Part shown: in pieces, positions 1-9,795 of the stretch
How positions within the stretch are numbered: the stretch's first letter is position 1
Layout of the letters: every line of letters begins with the position of its first letter
Assembly (NCBI GenBank): GCA_943331855.1
Contig: CALQNE010000004.1
Span: 1 to 39,876 of the forward strand
DNA length: 39,876 bases
Source of the DNA: Bordetella parapertussis
Lineage (GTDB): Bacteria > Pseudomonadota > Gammaproteobacteria > Burkholderiales > Burkholderiaceae_B
Reading direction: 5' to 3'
Program-made: the position numbers and the translations under genes
The notes under the pieces: model-generated
Told to the model about the DNA's origin: nothing
Database searches by the model: none
Seen by the model: the letters and a program-made list of their open reading frames with translations, nothing else

Positions 1-56
1 GCAGGACATGGGATTTACTGTTTAGGGCTGCCTCCGATCCCTGGGGGATTGGGTCG

Positions 57-62
57 TACAAT
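57..62 (+). promoter_or_regulatory. Possible -10 element of the rnpB promoter
   Basis: TACAAT matches the sigma-70 -10 consensus in five of six bases and ends 8 bases before the predicted 5' end of the RNase P RNA, the expected distance to a transcription start. No convincing -35 hexamer lies 16-18 bases upstream, so the call rests on position and the hexamer alone. Confidence 0.4.
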
Positions 63-70
63 GAGTGCGC

Positions 71-482
71 AAGGCAGACTGGGCAATCGCGGTGCCTTCG
101 GGCAGCGAGGAAGGTCCGGACTCCACAGGGCAGGATAACGGTTAACGACCGTCCAGTTATGTGTTGGCGCAAGCTGGCAACATCGCTGAGGACTAGGGCC
201 ACAGAGACGAGTCTGCATTGGGGGTGTGCTTTCGGGTGCACTCTGTCACGGTGTTGCCGTGATGCTGAATTTGCGAGTCAAATTCGACAGTGCAGGGTGA
301 AACGCGGCAACCTCTATCCGGAGCAACACCAAATAGGCATGCGTGTGACCTTGTGTCACGACGGGCGGCTCGCTCAAGTATGCGGGTAGGTGGCTAGAGC
401 ATGTCAGCAATGGCGTGCCAAGAGGAATGATTGCCAGCCTAAGTAATTAGGCTTACAGAATCCGGCCTATAGGTCTGCCTTG
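71..482 (+). ncRNA. rnpB: RNase P RNA (catalytic M1 RNA)
   Basis: This is the RNA subunit of RNase P, which removes the 5' leader of precursor tRNAs. The conserved 5' core GAGGAAGGTCCGGACTCC is at 107-124. The downstream conserved segments are a CACAGAGACGAG version of the ACAGAAA element (near 200), GGGTGAAACGCGGCAACC, CCGGAGCAACACCAAATAGG and the 3' ACAGAATCCGGCCTATAGG. The P1 helix closes between AAGGCAGACT at 71-80 and the GGTCTGCCTT ending at 481. A 7-bp hairpin (AGCCTAA, loop GTAA, TTAGGCT) at 436-453 occupies a position that is shorter in E. coli. The fold is bacterial type A and the length, about 412 bases, is slightly long. The ends are set by P1 and may be off by a few bases. Confidence 0.95.
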
Positions 483-686
483 CACCTTTTTTGAGCATTT
501 CTCACAAAAAAAACACCAGTACGACCAAAATCTATTTAGCCTATAGGGTATTCCCTAAATTATTATGTAATAAACGACTTTGACTTTGCCCTCCAATCCA
601 TTGATTTATTTGATTATTATTCTTAGATAAAAAATTCAAATAATACGCTAACCCCTTGTTCCGATTGAAAAAAACACAATTTACGC
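483..686 (+). other. A/T-rich spacer between rnpB and the dcw promoter
   Basis: No gene is supported here. A run of six T at 487-492 directly follows the P1 helix of the RNase P RNA and could serve as its terminator or processing tail. A short nested inverted repeat lies at 535-560 (ATTTAG ... CTAAAT around TAGGG, 4-base gap, CCCTA). The rest is A/T-rich with runs of A, typical of an upstream promoter region. Confidence 0.5.
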
Positions 687-715
687 TTGACCAGGCTGAA
701 TGATTCGCTTAGAGT
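687..715 (+). promoter_or_regulatory. Sigma-70 promoter of the dcw operon (PmraZ)
   Basis: TTGACC (687-692) is a five-of-six match to the -35 box. It is followed by a 17-base spacer and TAGAGT (710-715), a four-of-six match to the -10 box. The predicted start of transcription is near 721-722, giving a leader of about 35 bases to the mraZ GTG. The -10 overlaps the first MraZ box, so MraZ binding would block polymerase. Confidence 0.65.
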
Positions 716-763
716 GGTGAAAAGTAGGTTTTTGTGTATTTAAGTGGGGTAAAAGGGTGTTTC
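714..763 (+). promoter_or_regulatory. MraZ operator: tandem 10-bp boxes
   Basis: Five consecutive 10-base units begin at 714, 724, 734, 744 and 754: GTGGTGAAAA, GTAGGTTTTT, GTGTATTTAA, GTGGGGTAAA, AGGGTGTTTC. Each starts with a G-rich pentamer followed by an A/T-rich pentamer, so the G-rich faces recur once per helical turn. MraZ is known to bind TGGGN repeats spaced by 5 bases upstream of its own gene. The array overlaps the -10 box, the ribosome binding site and the GTG start of mraZ. Confidence 0.75.
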
Positions 764-1185
764 AAGGCAGTAGTGCGCTCACGCTAGACGCTAAAGGTCG
801 GATCAATGTTCCGACCCGGCATCGCGACGCTCTTGTTGAGCAGGCTAAGGGCTGCTTGACACTTACCCGCCACCCTGACGGCTGCTTGTTGGTCTATCCG
901 CGTCCTGAGTGGGAAACCAAACGCGAGCAGATCGCGGCCTTTCCAATGTCAGCGCGCTCATTGCAACGTCTGCTGCTTGGTAACGCACAAGATGTAGAGA
1001 TCGATGGTTCGGGGCGAATTTTGATTGCCCCCGAATTGCGCACTGCTGCGGGTTTTACGCGCGACGTGATGTTGCTGGGAATGGGTGCGCACTTTGAGTT
1101 GTGGGATGCAGCAGCATTGACGCGTCGAGAGGCTGCTGATCTGACGCAAGCCATGGGTGATGTTTTAAATCAGTTTTCGTTTTAA
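757..1185 (+). CDS. mraZ: MraZ, transcriptional regulator of the dcw cluster
   Basis: MraZ is a DNA-binding protein of the SpoVT-AbrB fold that oligomerises as a ring and represses the dcw operon by binding G-rich boxes in its own promoter. The 142-residue product has two copies of the family repeat: an N-terminal half beginning MFQGSSALTLDAKGRINVP and a second with IDGSGRILIAPELR near residues 82-95. The length is close to E. coli MraZ (about 150). The GTG at 757 fits the conserved N-terminus and lies inside the operator array, so repressor binding, promoter and translation start are all packed together. It is the first gene of the operon, and rsmH follows after 3 bases. Confidence 0.96.
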   Translation: MFQGSSALTLDAKGRINVPTRHRDALVEQAKGCLTLTRHPDGCLLVYPRPEWETKREQIAAFPMSARSLQRLLLGNAQDVEIDGSGRILIAPELRTAAGFTRDVMLLGMGAHFELWDAAALTRREAADLTQAMGDVLNQFSF

Positions 1186-1188
1186 GCC

Positions 1189-2256
1189 GTGACCGAGTTT
1201 GTCCATCGGCCCGTGCTGCTCGAGCCGACCATCGAGTCTTTGGTGATGGCTGATTACGGTAAGAGACAGGTGTTTTCTGACGATCTGGCGGCTGAGCAAG
1301 CAGCGCGATTGTCGGGGGTGTATGTAGACGGCACGTTTGGTCGAGGTGGTCATTCAAAGGCGCTCTTGGCCCGGCTCAGTGCTGATGCACGGCTCGTTGT
1401 ATTTGATAAAGATCCTCAAGCAATTGAGGTGGCACTTGAATTGGCGCGGATAGACCGCCGTGTGTCGGTGGTGCATGAAGCGTTTGGTGATATGCGAGAG
1501 GCTCTGCTGGCCTTGGACATTGAAGCCATAGATGGCGTGATGTTAGATCTGGGGGTTTCGTCACCGCAGATTGATGATGCAGGGCGTGGATTTTCATTTA
1601 TGCGGGATGGCCCGCTTGACATGAGAATGGACACTACGCGAGGTGAGACAGCTGCGCAATGGTTGGTGCAGGCCAGTATTGAAGAGATGCGGGAGGTCAT
1701 AGTCAGGTATGGCGAAGAACGGTTTGCTTTTCAGATTGCAAAGGCGATTGATGCTCGCCGCGCAGAACGCCCGATCAACACCACGCTCGAGCTCGCCGAG
1801 CTCGTGTCAGGTGTCGTCCGTACGCGCGAAAAGGGTCAACATCCGGCTACACGCACCTTTCAGGCTTTACGGATTTACCTCAATCGTGAATTGGAAGAAC
1901 TCGAGAGCGCCCTCCAGGCAGCTCTGACTTTATTAAAAACAGGCGGACGTATGGCCGTGATTAGCTTCCACTCGTTGGAAGATCGCGTTGTCAAGCAGTT
2001 CATTACCGCAGCTTCTAAACCTGAAGCAGCGTACGCCCGACTCCCTCTGCGCGAAAGTGAAATGCCTCAGCCTGTGCTGTTGGCACTCGCGCGTGTTTTA
2101 CCCGCACATACTGAGACCACCGATAACCCACGTTCGCGCTCAGCGGTATTGCGGGTAGCCGAACGCACTGCCACTTCACTTGGAGAACAAGGCGCTGCGG
2201 CCTATTCGCCTACCCCGTTACGTGCCTCGCGTCGTAGCAAAAAAGGGGCGCACTGA
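1189..2256 (+). CDS. rsmH: RsmH, 16S rRNA m4C1402 methyltransferase
   Basis: RsmH (MraW) uses S-adenosylmethionine to methylate N4 of C1402 in the decoding centre of 16S rRNA. The SAM-binding motif [10 protein letters not shown] is at residues 47-56, and DLGVSSPQ and the [14 protein letters not shown] segment follow. [16 protein letters not shown] and the C-terminal [10 protein letters not shown] are also typical. At 355 residues it is longer than E. coli RsmH (313), partly because of about 20 extra residues (roughly 20-42) before the SAM motif. A similar insertion is, from memory, present in Bordetella RsmH. The start is GTG at 1189, giving the conserved HRPVLLEP start. The stop overlaps the ftsL start by one base, which indicates coupled translation. 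Confidence 0.97.
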   Translation: MTEFVHRPVLLEPTIESLVMADYGKRQVFSDDLAAEQAARLSGVYVDGTFGRGGHSKALLARLSADARLVVFDKDPQAIEVALELARIDRRVSVVHEAFGDMREALLALDIEAIDGVMLDLGVSSPQIDDAGRGFSFMRDGPLDMRMDTTRGETAAQWLVQASIEEMREVIVRYGEERFAFQIAKAIDARRAERPINTTLELAELVSGVVRTREKGQHPATRTFQALRIYLNRELEELESALQAALTLLKTGGRMAVISFHSLEDRVVKQFITAASKPEAAYARLPLRESEMPQPVLLALARVLPAHTETTDNPRSRSAVLRVAERTATSLGEQGAAAYSPTPLRASRRSKKGAH

Positions 2257-2549
2257 TGGGGCGGCTTTGCATCCTAGTCGCGGCCGTGTTGATGCTGTCG
2301 GCAATCTCGCTCGTGACTGCGCGTTATCAGGCGCGCCAGTTATATGTTGAGTTTGATCGATCAAAAACACAGGCGCTCACACTTGAGATTGAGTGGAGGC
2401 AATTGCAGCTTGATCGTGCAGAACACGCCCGCAACGCGAGCATCGATAAGCTCGCGCGCGAACAGCTCAAAATGATCTCGATCGTTCCAGAACGGACGAT
2501 TTATATTAATCAGCCAGCCTCAAGTACGACGGCGCGAGGGGCAAGATGA
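2256..2549 (+). CDS. ftsL: FtsL, divisome bitopic protein
   Basis: FtsL forms the FtsQLB complex that activates septal peptidoglycan synthesis by FtsW-FtsI. The 97-residue product has a very short cytoplasmic N-terminus, one membrane segment (about residues 4-21) and a periplasmic heptad-like helical region with many charged residues (about 24-80). This is the expected architecture and size. Sequence conservation in the family is low, so the name rests on topology, size and position between rsmH and ftsI. The ATG overlaps the rsmH stop by one base, and the gene end overlaps ftsI by 4 bases (ATGA). No ftsB is present in this window, as expected, since ftsB usually lies elsewhere. Confidence 0.92.
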   Translation: MGRLCILVAAVLMLSAISLVTARYQARQLYVEFDRSKTQALTLEIEWRQLQLDRAEHARNASIDKLAREQLKMISIVPERTIYINQPASSTTARGAR

Positions 2550-4270
2550 AGAGGCTGCCATTTTTTGACAATCCCGTTTTGCAAGTTCATTACCCGCTAT
2601 GGCGCGGTCGGCTTGTATTGATTTTATTAGGATTGGCGTTCGCGGCGCTGGCTGTCAGAGCGCTGTATTTACAGGGTATTACGACTCAATTTTTACAGCA
2701 ACGTGGCGAGCGTATTTATGAAAGTACGCTGACCTTACATGCCAGTCGAGGGAAAATCCTGGATCGTAATGGCGTGGTGTTGGCCGCGAGTGTGCCAGCC
2801 CGATCGATTGCGATTCGGCCAAAAGAAATCAAAGAAACTTCGACTAAAAAATTACAGCAACTCGCTGAGCTACTCGACATGTCGAGCGAAGAACTGCGCA
2901 AAAAAATGGCTGAAGAAAAGCCGTTTGTCTATTTAAAAAGGCAAGTGCCTCTGGATGTGGCGCAAAAAGTAACCGACTTGCGAATCCCTGGGCTGATTCA
3001 ACAGCCTGATAATCGCCGGTTATATCCTGAAAGTGAAGTCATGGCCAACGTGGTTGGTTTTAATAATTTAGAAGACCAAGGGCAAGAGGGCGTTGAACTT
3101 GCGTTTAATGAAACGCTTTCGGGCCATTCGGGCAGCCGTCGTGTGGTGCGTGATCGGTTAGGCCGTCACATCGATGGCGTTGGTGCCGTTGATTTTCCGG
3201 TAGACGGTCGCGATATCAAGCTATCACTCGATACTCGAATTCAGTATCAGGTGTATCGCGCGTTGCAAGAAGCCATGGTAACCAACAAGGCCAAGGGCGC
3301 AGCAGCTGTGGTGATTGATGTCAAAACGGGCGAGATGCTTGCGTTGGGAAATATGCCCACCTATGATCCGAATCGTCGCGACTCGTTTCGCGGCGGTAAC
3401 CTTCGGAACCAGGCGTTGACAGATACGTTTGAGCCCGGGTCGATCATGAAACCTTTTACGGTCGGCCTGGCGCTTGATTTAAAACGGATCACGCCCACTA
3501 CACTGTTCAATACGGGTAACGGCAAATTTGCTTATCAAGGCGCAACGATCAGCGACGTCAGTGCCAATGGCACGCTCGATCCGGCGGGGGTATTGCTCAA
3601 GTCCAGCAATATCGGGATGACCTTGATATCAGAAAGACTTCAGGCGCAAGAAATGTGGGGTCGTTTTAATGAGCTCGGTTTGGGACAGGTTCCTCAGACC
3701 GGGTTTCCCGGGGCTGCAGCGGGCCGGCTCAGACCTTATGAGCGTTGGCGCTTAATCGAAAAAGCAACGATGGCATACGGATACGGGTTATCCGTTTCGC
3801 TATTGCAAATGGCGCGTGCCTACACAGTGTTTGCGCGCGACGGCGACATGATTGGCTTGTCCTTGGTTAAGCGCGAAGACCAGCCGACCACGACACAAGT
3901 GTATCCGCCTGAGGTTGCTCAGAAGATTCGGTTATGGCTTGAAGCCGCCGCGGGACCGGAAGGGGCTAAAGCAGCGCAGGTTCAAGGCTATCGGGTTGCA
4001 GGAAAAAGCGGAACTGCGCGAAAAATCGTGGATGGCAAATATAGTACGAGCCGTTATCGTGGATCGTTCGTGGGCTTTGCTCCAGTCTCGGACCCGCGAA
4101 TCGTTGTCGCTGTCACCATTGATGAGCCTCAGGCCGGCGTCTATTACGGTGGCAAAGTTGCTGCGCCGGTGTTCGCCTCGATTGTTGGTGGAACGCTGCG
4201 CATCATGAATGTACAGCCCGATGCAGCCTTTGAGTCAGCGGTTGTCGCCGCAAACGGAGGCGTTCGATGA
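2546..4270 (+). CDS. ftsI: FtsI (PBP3), septal peptidoglycan transpeptidase
   Basis: This class B penicillin-binding protein cross-links septal peptidoglycan together with the FtsW polymerase. The 574 residues contain a short cytoplasmic tail, a membrane anchor (about 22-43), a pedestal domain (about 65-220; SRGKILDRNG near 68-77) and the transpeptidase domain. The penicillin-binding motifs are all present: SIMK with catalytic S299 and K302, SSN at 353-355 and KSGT at 487-490. The length is close to E. coli FtsI (588). It starts with an ATGA overlap with ftsL and ends with an ATGA overlap with the murE-murF fusion, so it is a tightly coupled member of the dcw operon. Confidence 0.98.
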   Translation: MKRLPFFDNPVLQVHYPLWRGRLVLILLGLAFAALAVRALYLQGITTQFLQQRGERIYESTLTLHASRGKILDRNGVVLAASVPARSIAIRPKEIKETSTKKLQQLAELLDMSSEELRKKMAEEKPFVYLKRQVPLDVAQKVTDLRIPGLIQQPDNRRLYPESEVMANVVGFNNLEDQGQEGVELAFNETLSGHSGSRRVVRDRLGRHIDGVGAVDFPVDGRDIKLSLDTRIQYQVYRALQEAMVTNKAKGAAAVVIDVKTGEMLALGNMPTYDPNRRDSFRGGNLRNQALTDTFEPGSIMKPFTVGLALDLKRITPTTLFNTGNGKFAYQGATISDVSANGTLDPAGVLLKSSNIGMTLISERLQAQEMWGRFNELGLGQVPQTGFPGAAAGRLRPYERWRLIEKATMAYGYGLSVSLLQMARAYTVFARDGDMIGLSLVKREDQPTTTQVYPPEVAQKIRLWLEAAAGPEGAKAAQVQGYRVAGKSGTARKIVDGKYSTSRYRGSFVGFAPVSDPRIVVAVTIDEPQAGVYYGGKVAAPVFASIVGGTLRIMNVQPDAAFESAVVAANGGVR

Positions 4271-7104
4271 CGCGCTCTGTTCTGCTTGACGCACAGATTT
4301 CGATGGATAACGCGATTGCACTATTGCGCACTCGAGCCGAGTGTGGGGCGCATTTGCATTTGGATTCGCGCGCCGTGGAGCAGGGCGATGTGTTCGTTGC
4401 ATGCCCTGGTTTGAAAAGTGATGGCAGAGACTACATTGCGATGGCGATTAGCCGCGGTGCGGCAGCGGTATTGACACACGTGGAGTCTGTTGCGCAATGG
4501 CAGGGCACCGATTACGCAGTGCCAGTGCTGGGGGTCATTGGGCTCAAAGAACGGCTAGGTGAAATTGCTGACCTTTGGTATGACAAGCCCTCTGCACATT
4601 TGACGATCATGGCGGTGACGGGCACTAACGGTAAAACCAGTTGTGTGCAGTGGTTAACAGACGCATTACAGTTCGCGGGCTACGCGGCGGGCGCCTTGGG
4701 TACCTTAGGACTTCGACTTCCAAATGGTGTGATCCGTGCCGGCGATTTGACAACGCCTGATGTGATTTCGGTTCATCGCAGCCTGGCTGTGCTGCGCGAG
4801 GAAGGGGCGCAGTATGTGGCGCTTGAGGCATCTTCAATTGGTCTAGACCAAGGTCGCCTGAACGGTGTACGAATATTTGCTGCGGGGTTTACGAACTTAT
4901 CGCACGACCATCTTGATTACCATCACACAATGCAGGCCTATGCACAGGCGAAGGCTCGGCTATTTACCTGGCCAAATTTAAAGATGGCTGTTCTAAATGC
5001 CGACGATACGGTGAGTGCGAGCTTCGCCAAACTTTCGACTTGTCCCCAGATCACATACAAGATTGGCGTTGAGTCGGAATCGGGTTCTGAGGCGCTAGAA
5101 GCAGTATGTACGTCCCAATCATCAAGCGCGGCACGATGGATCTTGCGTGATCGCAATGAAGAGGCGCTCGTGCAGACCAGCTTGTTTGGTCGACATAACG
5201 TTTCAAATCTTTTGTGCGTAGCGGGTTTGCTCAGAGCGCTCGGTTGGTCATTAGCAAACATTGCAACGAGTTTTGCAACGCTCAAACCGGTTGCGGGTCG
5301 ACTTGAAGCCGTCCACTCGATCTTGAGCGACGTCAGCGTACCGTTGGTGCTGGTTGATTATGCGCACACGCCCGATGCCTTATTGCGTGCGCTTGAAGTT
5401 GCAAAAGAGCTGGCGCAGACGCGCGAAGGTAAAGTCTGGTGTGTATTTGGTTGCGGTGGTAATCGCGATGTGGGTAAGCGCCCCGTGATGGGTGAACTCG
5501 CGCAACGCTTAGCTGATCGCGTACTTGTGACAAGCGATAATCCACGCGACGAAAATCCCCATGCCATCATCGCCGATATTGTTGCAGGATTGCCGGGATC
5601 GAGCGCGAACGTAACGATTGAACCTGACCGCGCTCAGGCTATTTTGAATGCCGTTCTAAGTGCGACTGCGCAGGATGTTGTCTTGATCGCCGGTAAAGGT
5701 CACGAAGCCTACCAAGAGGTCTGCGGAACGCGCGAGCGCTTTGATGACCGCCAATGGGCGCAGGCCGCGTTTTTGCTTAAACAAGGCCGTACGATTCATA
5801 CGGATTCGCGTCGCCTGGAAGCCGGTGCTGTTTTCTTGGCGCTTAAGGGTGAAAATTTCGATGGCCATGACTACCTCGAACAAATTCATGCAGCCGGGGC
5901 ATGTGCCGCAATTGTGGATATCGCTAAGCCCGTGTTGGGTTTGGCGCAAGTCGAGCTAGGCGATACGCGCGCGGCGCTCTTGCAGCTTGGGCGTGCTTGG
6001 CGCCGTCAATTTACGATCCCGATGATTGCGGTGACGGGTAGCAACGGTAAAACAACCACCAAAGAGATGATTGCTTCGATCCTGGCCGCATGGCTTGGCG
6101 AAACCAATCGCTTGGCGACGGTCGGCAATTTGAATAACGAATTAGGTGTCCCGCTGACGTTGTTGCGTCTACGTGCCGAGCATCGGGCTGCAGTCATTGA
6201 GCTTGGAATGAATCATCCTGGCGAAATTGCGGTTTTGGCGCATGTGACTGAGCCCACCGTGGCGCTGGTGAACAACGCGCAACGCGAGCATCAAGAGTTC
6301 ATGGTGAGCGTTGAGGCCGTTGCGCGCGAGAACGCTGCAGTCTATGACGCGCTGATGCCCAGCGGGATCAAGGTGTTTCCTTTTGGCGATACGTTTTCAG
6401 ATCTGTGGCTACAGCTTGCTGCAGAGCAGCCCAGCATGCGGTTTGGTTTGAACGAACAAGCAGAGGTTTGGGCAAGCCATATTCAAGCGGACGTATTAGG
6501 GACCAGCTTTGTGGTGCATACCCCAGTTGGAGAGGGCCATATTGCGTTGCCGGTGCCGGGCACGCACAATCTTCTAAATGCCTTGGCCGCAGCCACGTGT
6601 GCCGTCGCGGCAGGCGTTCCGCTGTTGGCGATCGAGCAGGGCCTAGCTCGGTTTCACGCTGTCGCGGGTCGAATGCAGCCGCATCGCTTAGCCAATGGCC
6701 AGGTGCTGATTGATGACTCTTATAACGCCAACCCAGATTCAGTTCGGGCTGCCATCGACGTGTTGGCGAGCCTGCCGGCACCTCGCGTACTCGTGCTTGG
6801 CGATATGGGTGAGGTTGGTGATAACGGACCCGCGATGCATGAAGAGATTGGCCACTACGCCAGAGAGTGTGCGATTGATCACCTGCTGACGCTCGGTCAA
6901 GCTACGCGCCAGACCGCTGCCGCGTTTGGTGCGCAAGCCGTCATTTGCGAGTCTCCTGACCAGGCGAGCGAATGGCTTGCAGAGCACTCGGCCGCCAGCA
7001 TATTGATTAAGGGATCGCGGTTTATGCGTATGGAAAAAATCGTACGCCAGTATCTTGAGCAGGTTGAAAAAATTTCTAATGACGTGGTGAAGCATGCTGT
7101 TTGA
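4267..7104 (+). CDS. murE-murF: MurE-MurF fusion: mDAP-adding and D-Ala-D-Ala-adding ligases
   Basis: One 945-residue chain carries two successive cytoplasmic ligases of peptidoglycan precursor synthesis. The MurE half (about 1-500) adds meso-diaminopimelate to UDP-MurNAc-L-Ala-D-Glu: its ATP loop TGTNGKTS is at 118-125, and DNPR at 424-427 is the motif diagnostic for mDAP rather than lysine. The MurF half (about 505-945) adds D-Ala-D-Ala: its TDSRR entry is near 512-516 and its ATP loop TGSNGKTTT at 590-598. The MurF N-terminus is abbreviated at the junction, and there is no stop or frame change between the halves. Such a fusion is established in Bordetella. It starts by ATGA overlap with ftsI and overlaps mraY by 11 bases. 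Confidence 0.97.
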   Translation: MTRSVLLDAQISMDNAIALLRTRAECGAHLHLDSRAVEQGDVFVACPGLKSDGRDYIAMAISRGAAAVLTHVESVAQWQGTDYAVPVLGVIGLKERLGEIADLWYDKPSAHLTIMAVTGTNGKTSCVQWLTDALQFAGYAAGALGTLGLRLPNGVIRAGDLTTPDVISVHRSLAVLREEGAQYVALEASSIGLDQGRLNGVRIFAAGFTNLSHDHLDYHHTMQAYAQAKARLFTWPNLKMAVLNADDTVSASFAKLSTCPQITYKIGVESESGSEALEAVCTSQSSSAARWILRDRNEEALVQTSLFGRHNVSNLLCVAGLLRALGWSLANIATSFATLKPVAGRLEAVHSILSDVSVPLVLVDYAHTPDALLRALEVAKELAQTREGKVWCVFGCGGNRDVGKRPVMGELAQRLADRVLVTSDNPRDENPHAIIADIVAGLPGSSANVTIEPDRAQAILNAVLSATAQDVVLIAGKGHEAYQEVCGTRERFDDRQWAQAAFLLKQGRTIHTDSRRLEAGAVFLALKGENFDGHDYLEQIHAAGACAAIVDIAKPVLGLAQVELGDTRAALLQLGRAWRRQFTIPMIAVTGSNGKTTTKEMIASILAAWLGETNRLATVGNLNNELGVPLTLLRLRAEHRAAVIELGMNHPGEIAVLAHVTEPTVALVNNAQREHQEFMVSVEAVARENAAVYDALMPSGIKVFPFGDTFSDLWLQLAAEQPSMRFGLNEQAEVWASHIQADVLGTSFVVHTPVGEGHIALPVPGTHNLLNALAAATCAVAAGVPLLAIEQGLARFHAVAGRMQPHRLANGQVLIDDSYNANPDSVRAAIDVLASLPAPRVLVLGDMGEVGDNGPAMHEEIGHYARECAIDHLLTLGQATRQTAAAFGAQAVICESPDQASEWLAEHSAASILIKGSRFMRMEKIVRQYLEQVEKISNDVVKHAV

Positions 7105-8266
7105 GTTATTCGGTTGGTTAGCAGAGAACTACGCGCGCGGATTTTCGGTGTTTGAATACATCACGCTTCGTGCGGTGTTGGCATGTGCGACGTCTCTGTT
7201 GATTGGATTGATTGCGGGTCCCTGGGTGATCCGAAAATTAACCGAAATGAAAATTGGGCAGACGGTACGTAGTTATGGCCCTGAAACGCATCTGGTCAAA
7301 ACGGGTACGCCAACGATGGGTGGCGCGCTGATCTTGATCTCGATTGCAGTAAGTACTTTGCTCTGGGCGGATTGGCGTAATAAATATGTCTGGGTCGTGC
7401 TGCTCGTGACGCTTGGTTTTGGTTGGATTGGGTGGGTCGACGACTATCGGAAAGTTGTGCATCGAGATCCCGAAGGGATGCCCGCACGCCAGAAGTTTTT
7501 TTGGCAAGCCTTGATTGGTGCTGTCGCATCGCTTTATTTGATGCTTGCGATCTCGGCACCTGCTTCGGCAAATCTCTGGGCCGTGATGTCAGACTGGATC
7601 ACGAGTGGCTTTTCGGTCACGCTGCCATCACGTGCAGATTTGATCGTGCCGTTTTTTAAAACATTTAGTTACCCCTTGGGCGCGTTAGGTTTTGTATTGG
7701 TAAGTTGGTGCGTCATCGTTGGCACCAGTAACGCCGTTAACTTGACGGATGGACTCGACGGTTTAGCGATTATGCCAACTGTCATGGTGGGGTCCGCGCT
7801 TGGTGTATTTGCGTACGTAGTGGGGCGAGTCGATTATTCGCGATATTTGTTGTTTCCGTATGTACCAGGTGCGGGTGAATTGATGGTGTTGTGCGCTGCG
7901 CTAGCGGGAGCAGGCTTAGCATTTTTATGGTTTAACGCATATCCAGCCCAAGTGTTCATGGGAGATGTCGGTGCCCTCGCGCTTGGCGGCATGCTAGGTA
8001 CGGTTGCCATCATTGTTCGACAAGAAATTGTGTTGTTCATTATGGGTGGCGTGTTTGTGGTCGAAACGCTTTCAGTGATGTTGCAAGTTGCCTGGTTTAA
8101 ATACACGCGCTATCGCTACGGGCAGGGGCAACGCATCTTAAAAATGGCACCACTTCATCACCATTTTGAGGTGGGTGGTTGGAAAGAAACGCAAGTGGTC
8201 GTTCGGTTTTGGATCATCAGCATGATGCTGGTGTTGGTTGGGTTAGCGTCACTAAAGATTCGATGA
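7094..8266 (+). CDS. mraY: MraY, phospho-MurNAc-pentapeptide transferase
   Basis: MraY transfers phospho-MurNAc-pentapeptide from UDP to undecaprenyl phosphate, making lipid I at the inner membrane. The 390-residue protein has the expected multiple membrane segments (about ten). The family motifs are TPTMGG (near 70-75), the DD pair at 116-117 in [16 protein letters not shown] (near 216-225), [12 protein letters not shown] and the PLHHHFE histidine cluster near the C-terminus. It is about 30 residues longer than E. coli MraY because of a loop around residues 155-185. The start lies inside the end of murEF (11-base overlap), and the stop overlaps murD by ATGA. Confidence 0.98.
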   Translation: MLFELFGWLAENYARGFSVFEYITLRAVLACATSLLIGLIAGPWVIRKLTEMKIGQTVRSYGPETHLVKTGTPTMGGALILISIAVSTLLWADWRNKYVWVVLLVTLGFGWIGWVDDYRKVVHRDPEGMPARQKFFWQALIGAVASLYLMLAISAPASANLWAVMSDWITSGFSVTLPSRADLIVPFFKTFSYPLGALGFVLVSWCVIVGTSNAVNLTDGLDGLAIMPTVMVGSALGVFAYVVGRVDYSRYLLFPYVPGAGELMVLCAALAGAGLAFLWFNAYPAQVFMGDVGALALGGMLGTVAIIVRQEIVLFIMGGVFVVETLSVMLQVAWFKYTRYRYGQGQRILKMAPLHHHFEVGGWKETQVVVRFWIISMMLVLVGLASLKIR

Positions 8267-9795
8267 ACAATACGGTTACCCCTTCTGTTTTACCCTCTCG
8301 GGTTCTGATCGTGGGACTTGGTGAGACGGGTGTCGCTGCAGCACGCTGGTGTGCGCGCAACGGGGCGACATTGCGCGTGGCCGATACCAGACAAACGCCA
8401 GCAGCGCTCGAGGCGCTGAAAGAGTCGGTTGATGCGGCATCTCTTGAGTTGCACTTGGGTTGTGAGGTGTTTGAGACGACGCTACTTGAGGGAATTGATT
8501 TGCTGGTGTTGAGTCCAGGTTTGATCCCAGGGTTATCGCCGGTCAAAGAGTTGCTCGAACAGGCCAATGCAGTATCGATCGAAGTGATTGGCGAGATTGA
8601 ATTATTTGCCCGTGCGTTGCAACAACTGCAAGTATCACAGCAATACGCACCGCGTGTGTTGGGCGTGACTGGAACCAACGGCAAGACAACGGTGACGGCG
8701 TTGACGCGTCACATGTTGAGCGCTGCAGGAATTAAAGCGCGTGCCGCGGGAAACATTGGCCCGGCTGCGCTTGATTCGTTGATGGATGCCATCGATACCG
8801 ATACGTTGCCTGATGTCTGGGTACTTGAACTGTCAAGCTTTCAACTCGAAACAACGCGTAGCCTACACATGACTGCTGCAGTCGTGCTGAATGTTACTCA
8901 AGATCACCTTGATTGGCATGGCAACATGAAGGCTTATGCGCAAGCAAAAGCCCGAATTTATGAGATGACTGATTTGCTGTTGGTGAATCGAGATGACGCG
9001 ACGGTGATGTCGATGTGCGAGTCGCTCGCGAACATGAATGTGCGTAGCTTTGGTCGGGACGCTCCGATGTTGACGGGCGATGCAGGCCTTGAGGGTGGTC
9101 AAGATGTTTTGTGGCTCACCACCTCTGAAGCGACCGACTTTGAAGACGATTTGCCGGCGCCGGTTAAACGTAAAAAGAATGCACCACCGCCTGAGCGCGC
9201 TTCGGGTCGGCTGCTGCGTTTGATGCCGATGGATGCTTTAGGGCTTCGTGGCCTGCATAATGCATTAAATACTCAGGCGGCCCTGTTGCTTGCACGCTCG
9301 GTTGGTGCCGGCTTTGGGCCTATTCTTCGGGCGGCTACTGAATATACGGGCGAACCTAATCGCATGGAATTTGTCCGTGCGGTACGTGGTGTTGATTTTT
9401 TTAATGACAGTAAAGGCACGAATGTCGGCGCAACTGTTGCTGGTTTGGAAGGGTTAGGACGGCGTTCAGTATTGATCGCGGGCGGTGTTGGTAAAGGACA
9501 AGACTTTTCTCCGCTGGTGTCCGTGGTGGCTCGACATGTGCGCGCCGTCGTGTTGATCGGTCAGGACGCTCGATTACTCCTCGATACCTTAGCGTCAACC
9601 GGTGTTCCATGCGAGTTAGCTGATAGTCTGCCGCAAGCCGTTGAATTGGCTTTTGCTCAAGCGCAAGAAGGTGATGCAGTCGTACTTTCGCCTGCTTGTG
9701 CCAGTTTTGATATGTTCCGTAATTACCCGCATCGTGGTCAGGTCTTTGTAGAGGCCACGCTCGAACTCGCGTTGGGTCAGGGGGAAGTGGCATGA
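8263..9795 (+). CDS. murD: MurD, UDP-MurNAc-L-Ala:D-Glu ligase
   Basis: MurD adds D-glutamate to UDP-MurNAc-L-alanine in the cytoplasm. The N-terminal nucleotide fold begins [10 protein letters not shown], the ATP loop VTGTNGKTT is at about 135-143, and the C-terminal ligase domain carries FFNDSKGTN and [10 protein letters not shown] chose the ATG at 8263, which gives 510 residues and the ATGA overlap with mraY typical of this operon. A longer reading from 8179 would only add residues that lie inside mraY. The protein exceeds E. coli MurD (438), in part because of a charged, proline-rich insertion at about 286-316 ([14 protein letters not shown]) in the central domain. I recall similar insertions in other Burkholderiales MurD proteins. 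Confidence 0.97.
   Translation: MNNTVTPSVLPSRVLIVGLGETGVAAARWCARNGATLRVADTRQTPAALEALKESVDAASLELHLGCEVFETTLLEGIDLLVLSPGLIPGLSPVKELLEQANAVSIEVIGEIELFARALQQLQVSQQYAPRVLGVTGTNGKTTVTALTRHMLSAAGIKARAAGNIGPAALDSLMDAIDTDTLPDVWVLELSSFQLETTRSLHMTAAVVLNVTQDHLDWHGNMKAYAQAKARIYEMTDLLLVNRDDATVMSMCESLANMNVRSFGRDAPMLTGDAGLEGGQDVLWLTTSEATDFEDDLPAPVKRKKNAPPPERASGRLLRLMPMDALGLRGLHNALNTQAALLLARSVGAGFGPILRAATEYTGEPNRMEFVRAVRGVDFFNDSKGTNVGATVAGLEGLGRRSVLIAGGVGKGQDFSPLVSVVARHVRAVVLIGQDARLLLDTLASTGVPCELADSLPQAVELAFAQAQEGDAVVLSPACASFDMFRNYPHRGQVFVEATLELALGQGEVA

Noticed and set aside
159..389. A 76-codon open frame and an antisense frame in the first 400 bases
   Set aside because: They lie within the RNase P RNA, whose conserved segments explain the sequence.
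8179..8262. Upstream extension of murD
   Set aside because: It lies within the 3' end of mraY. The ATG at 8263 gives the ATGA overlap used by the neighbouring genes.
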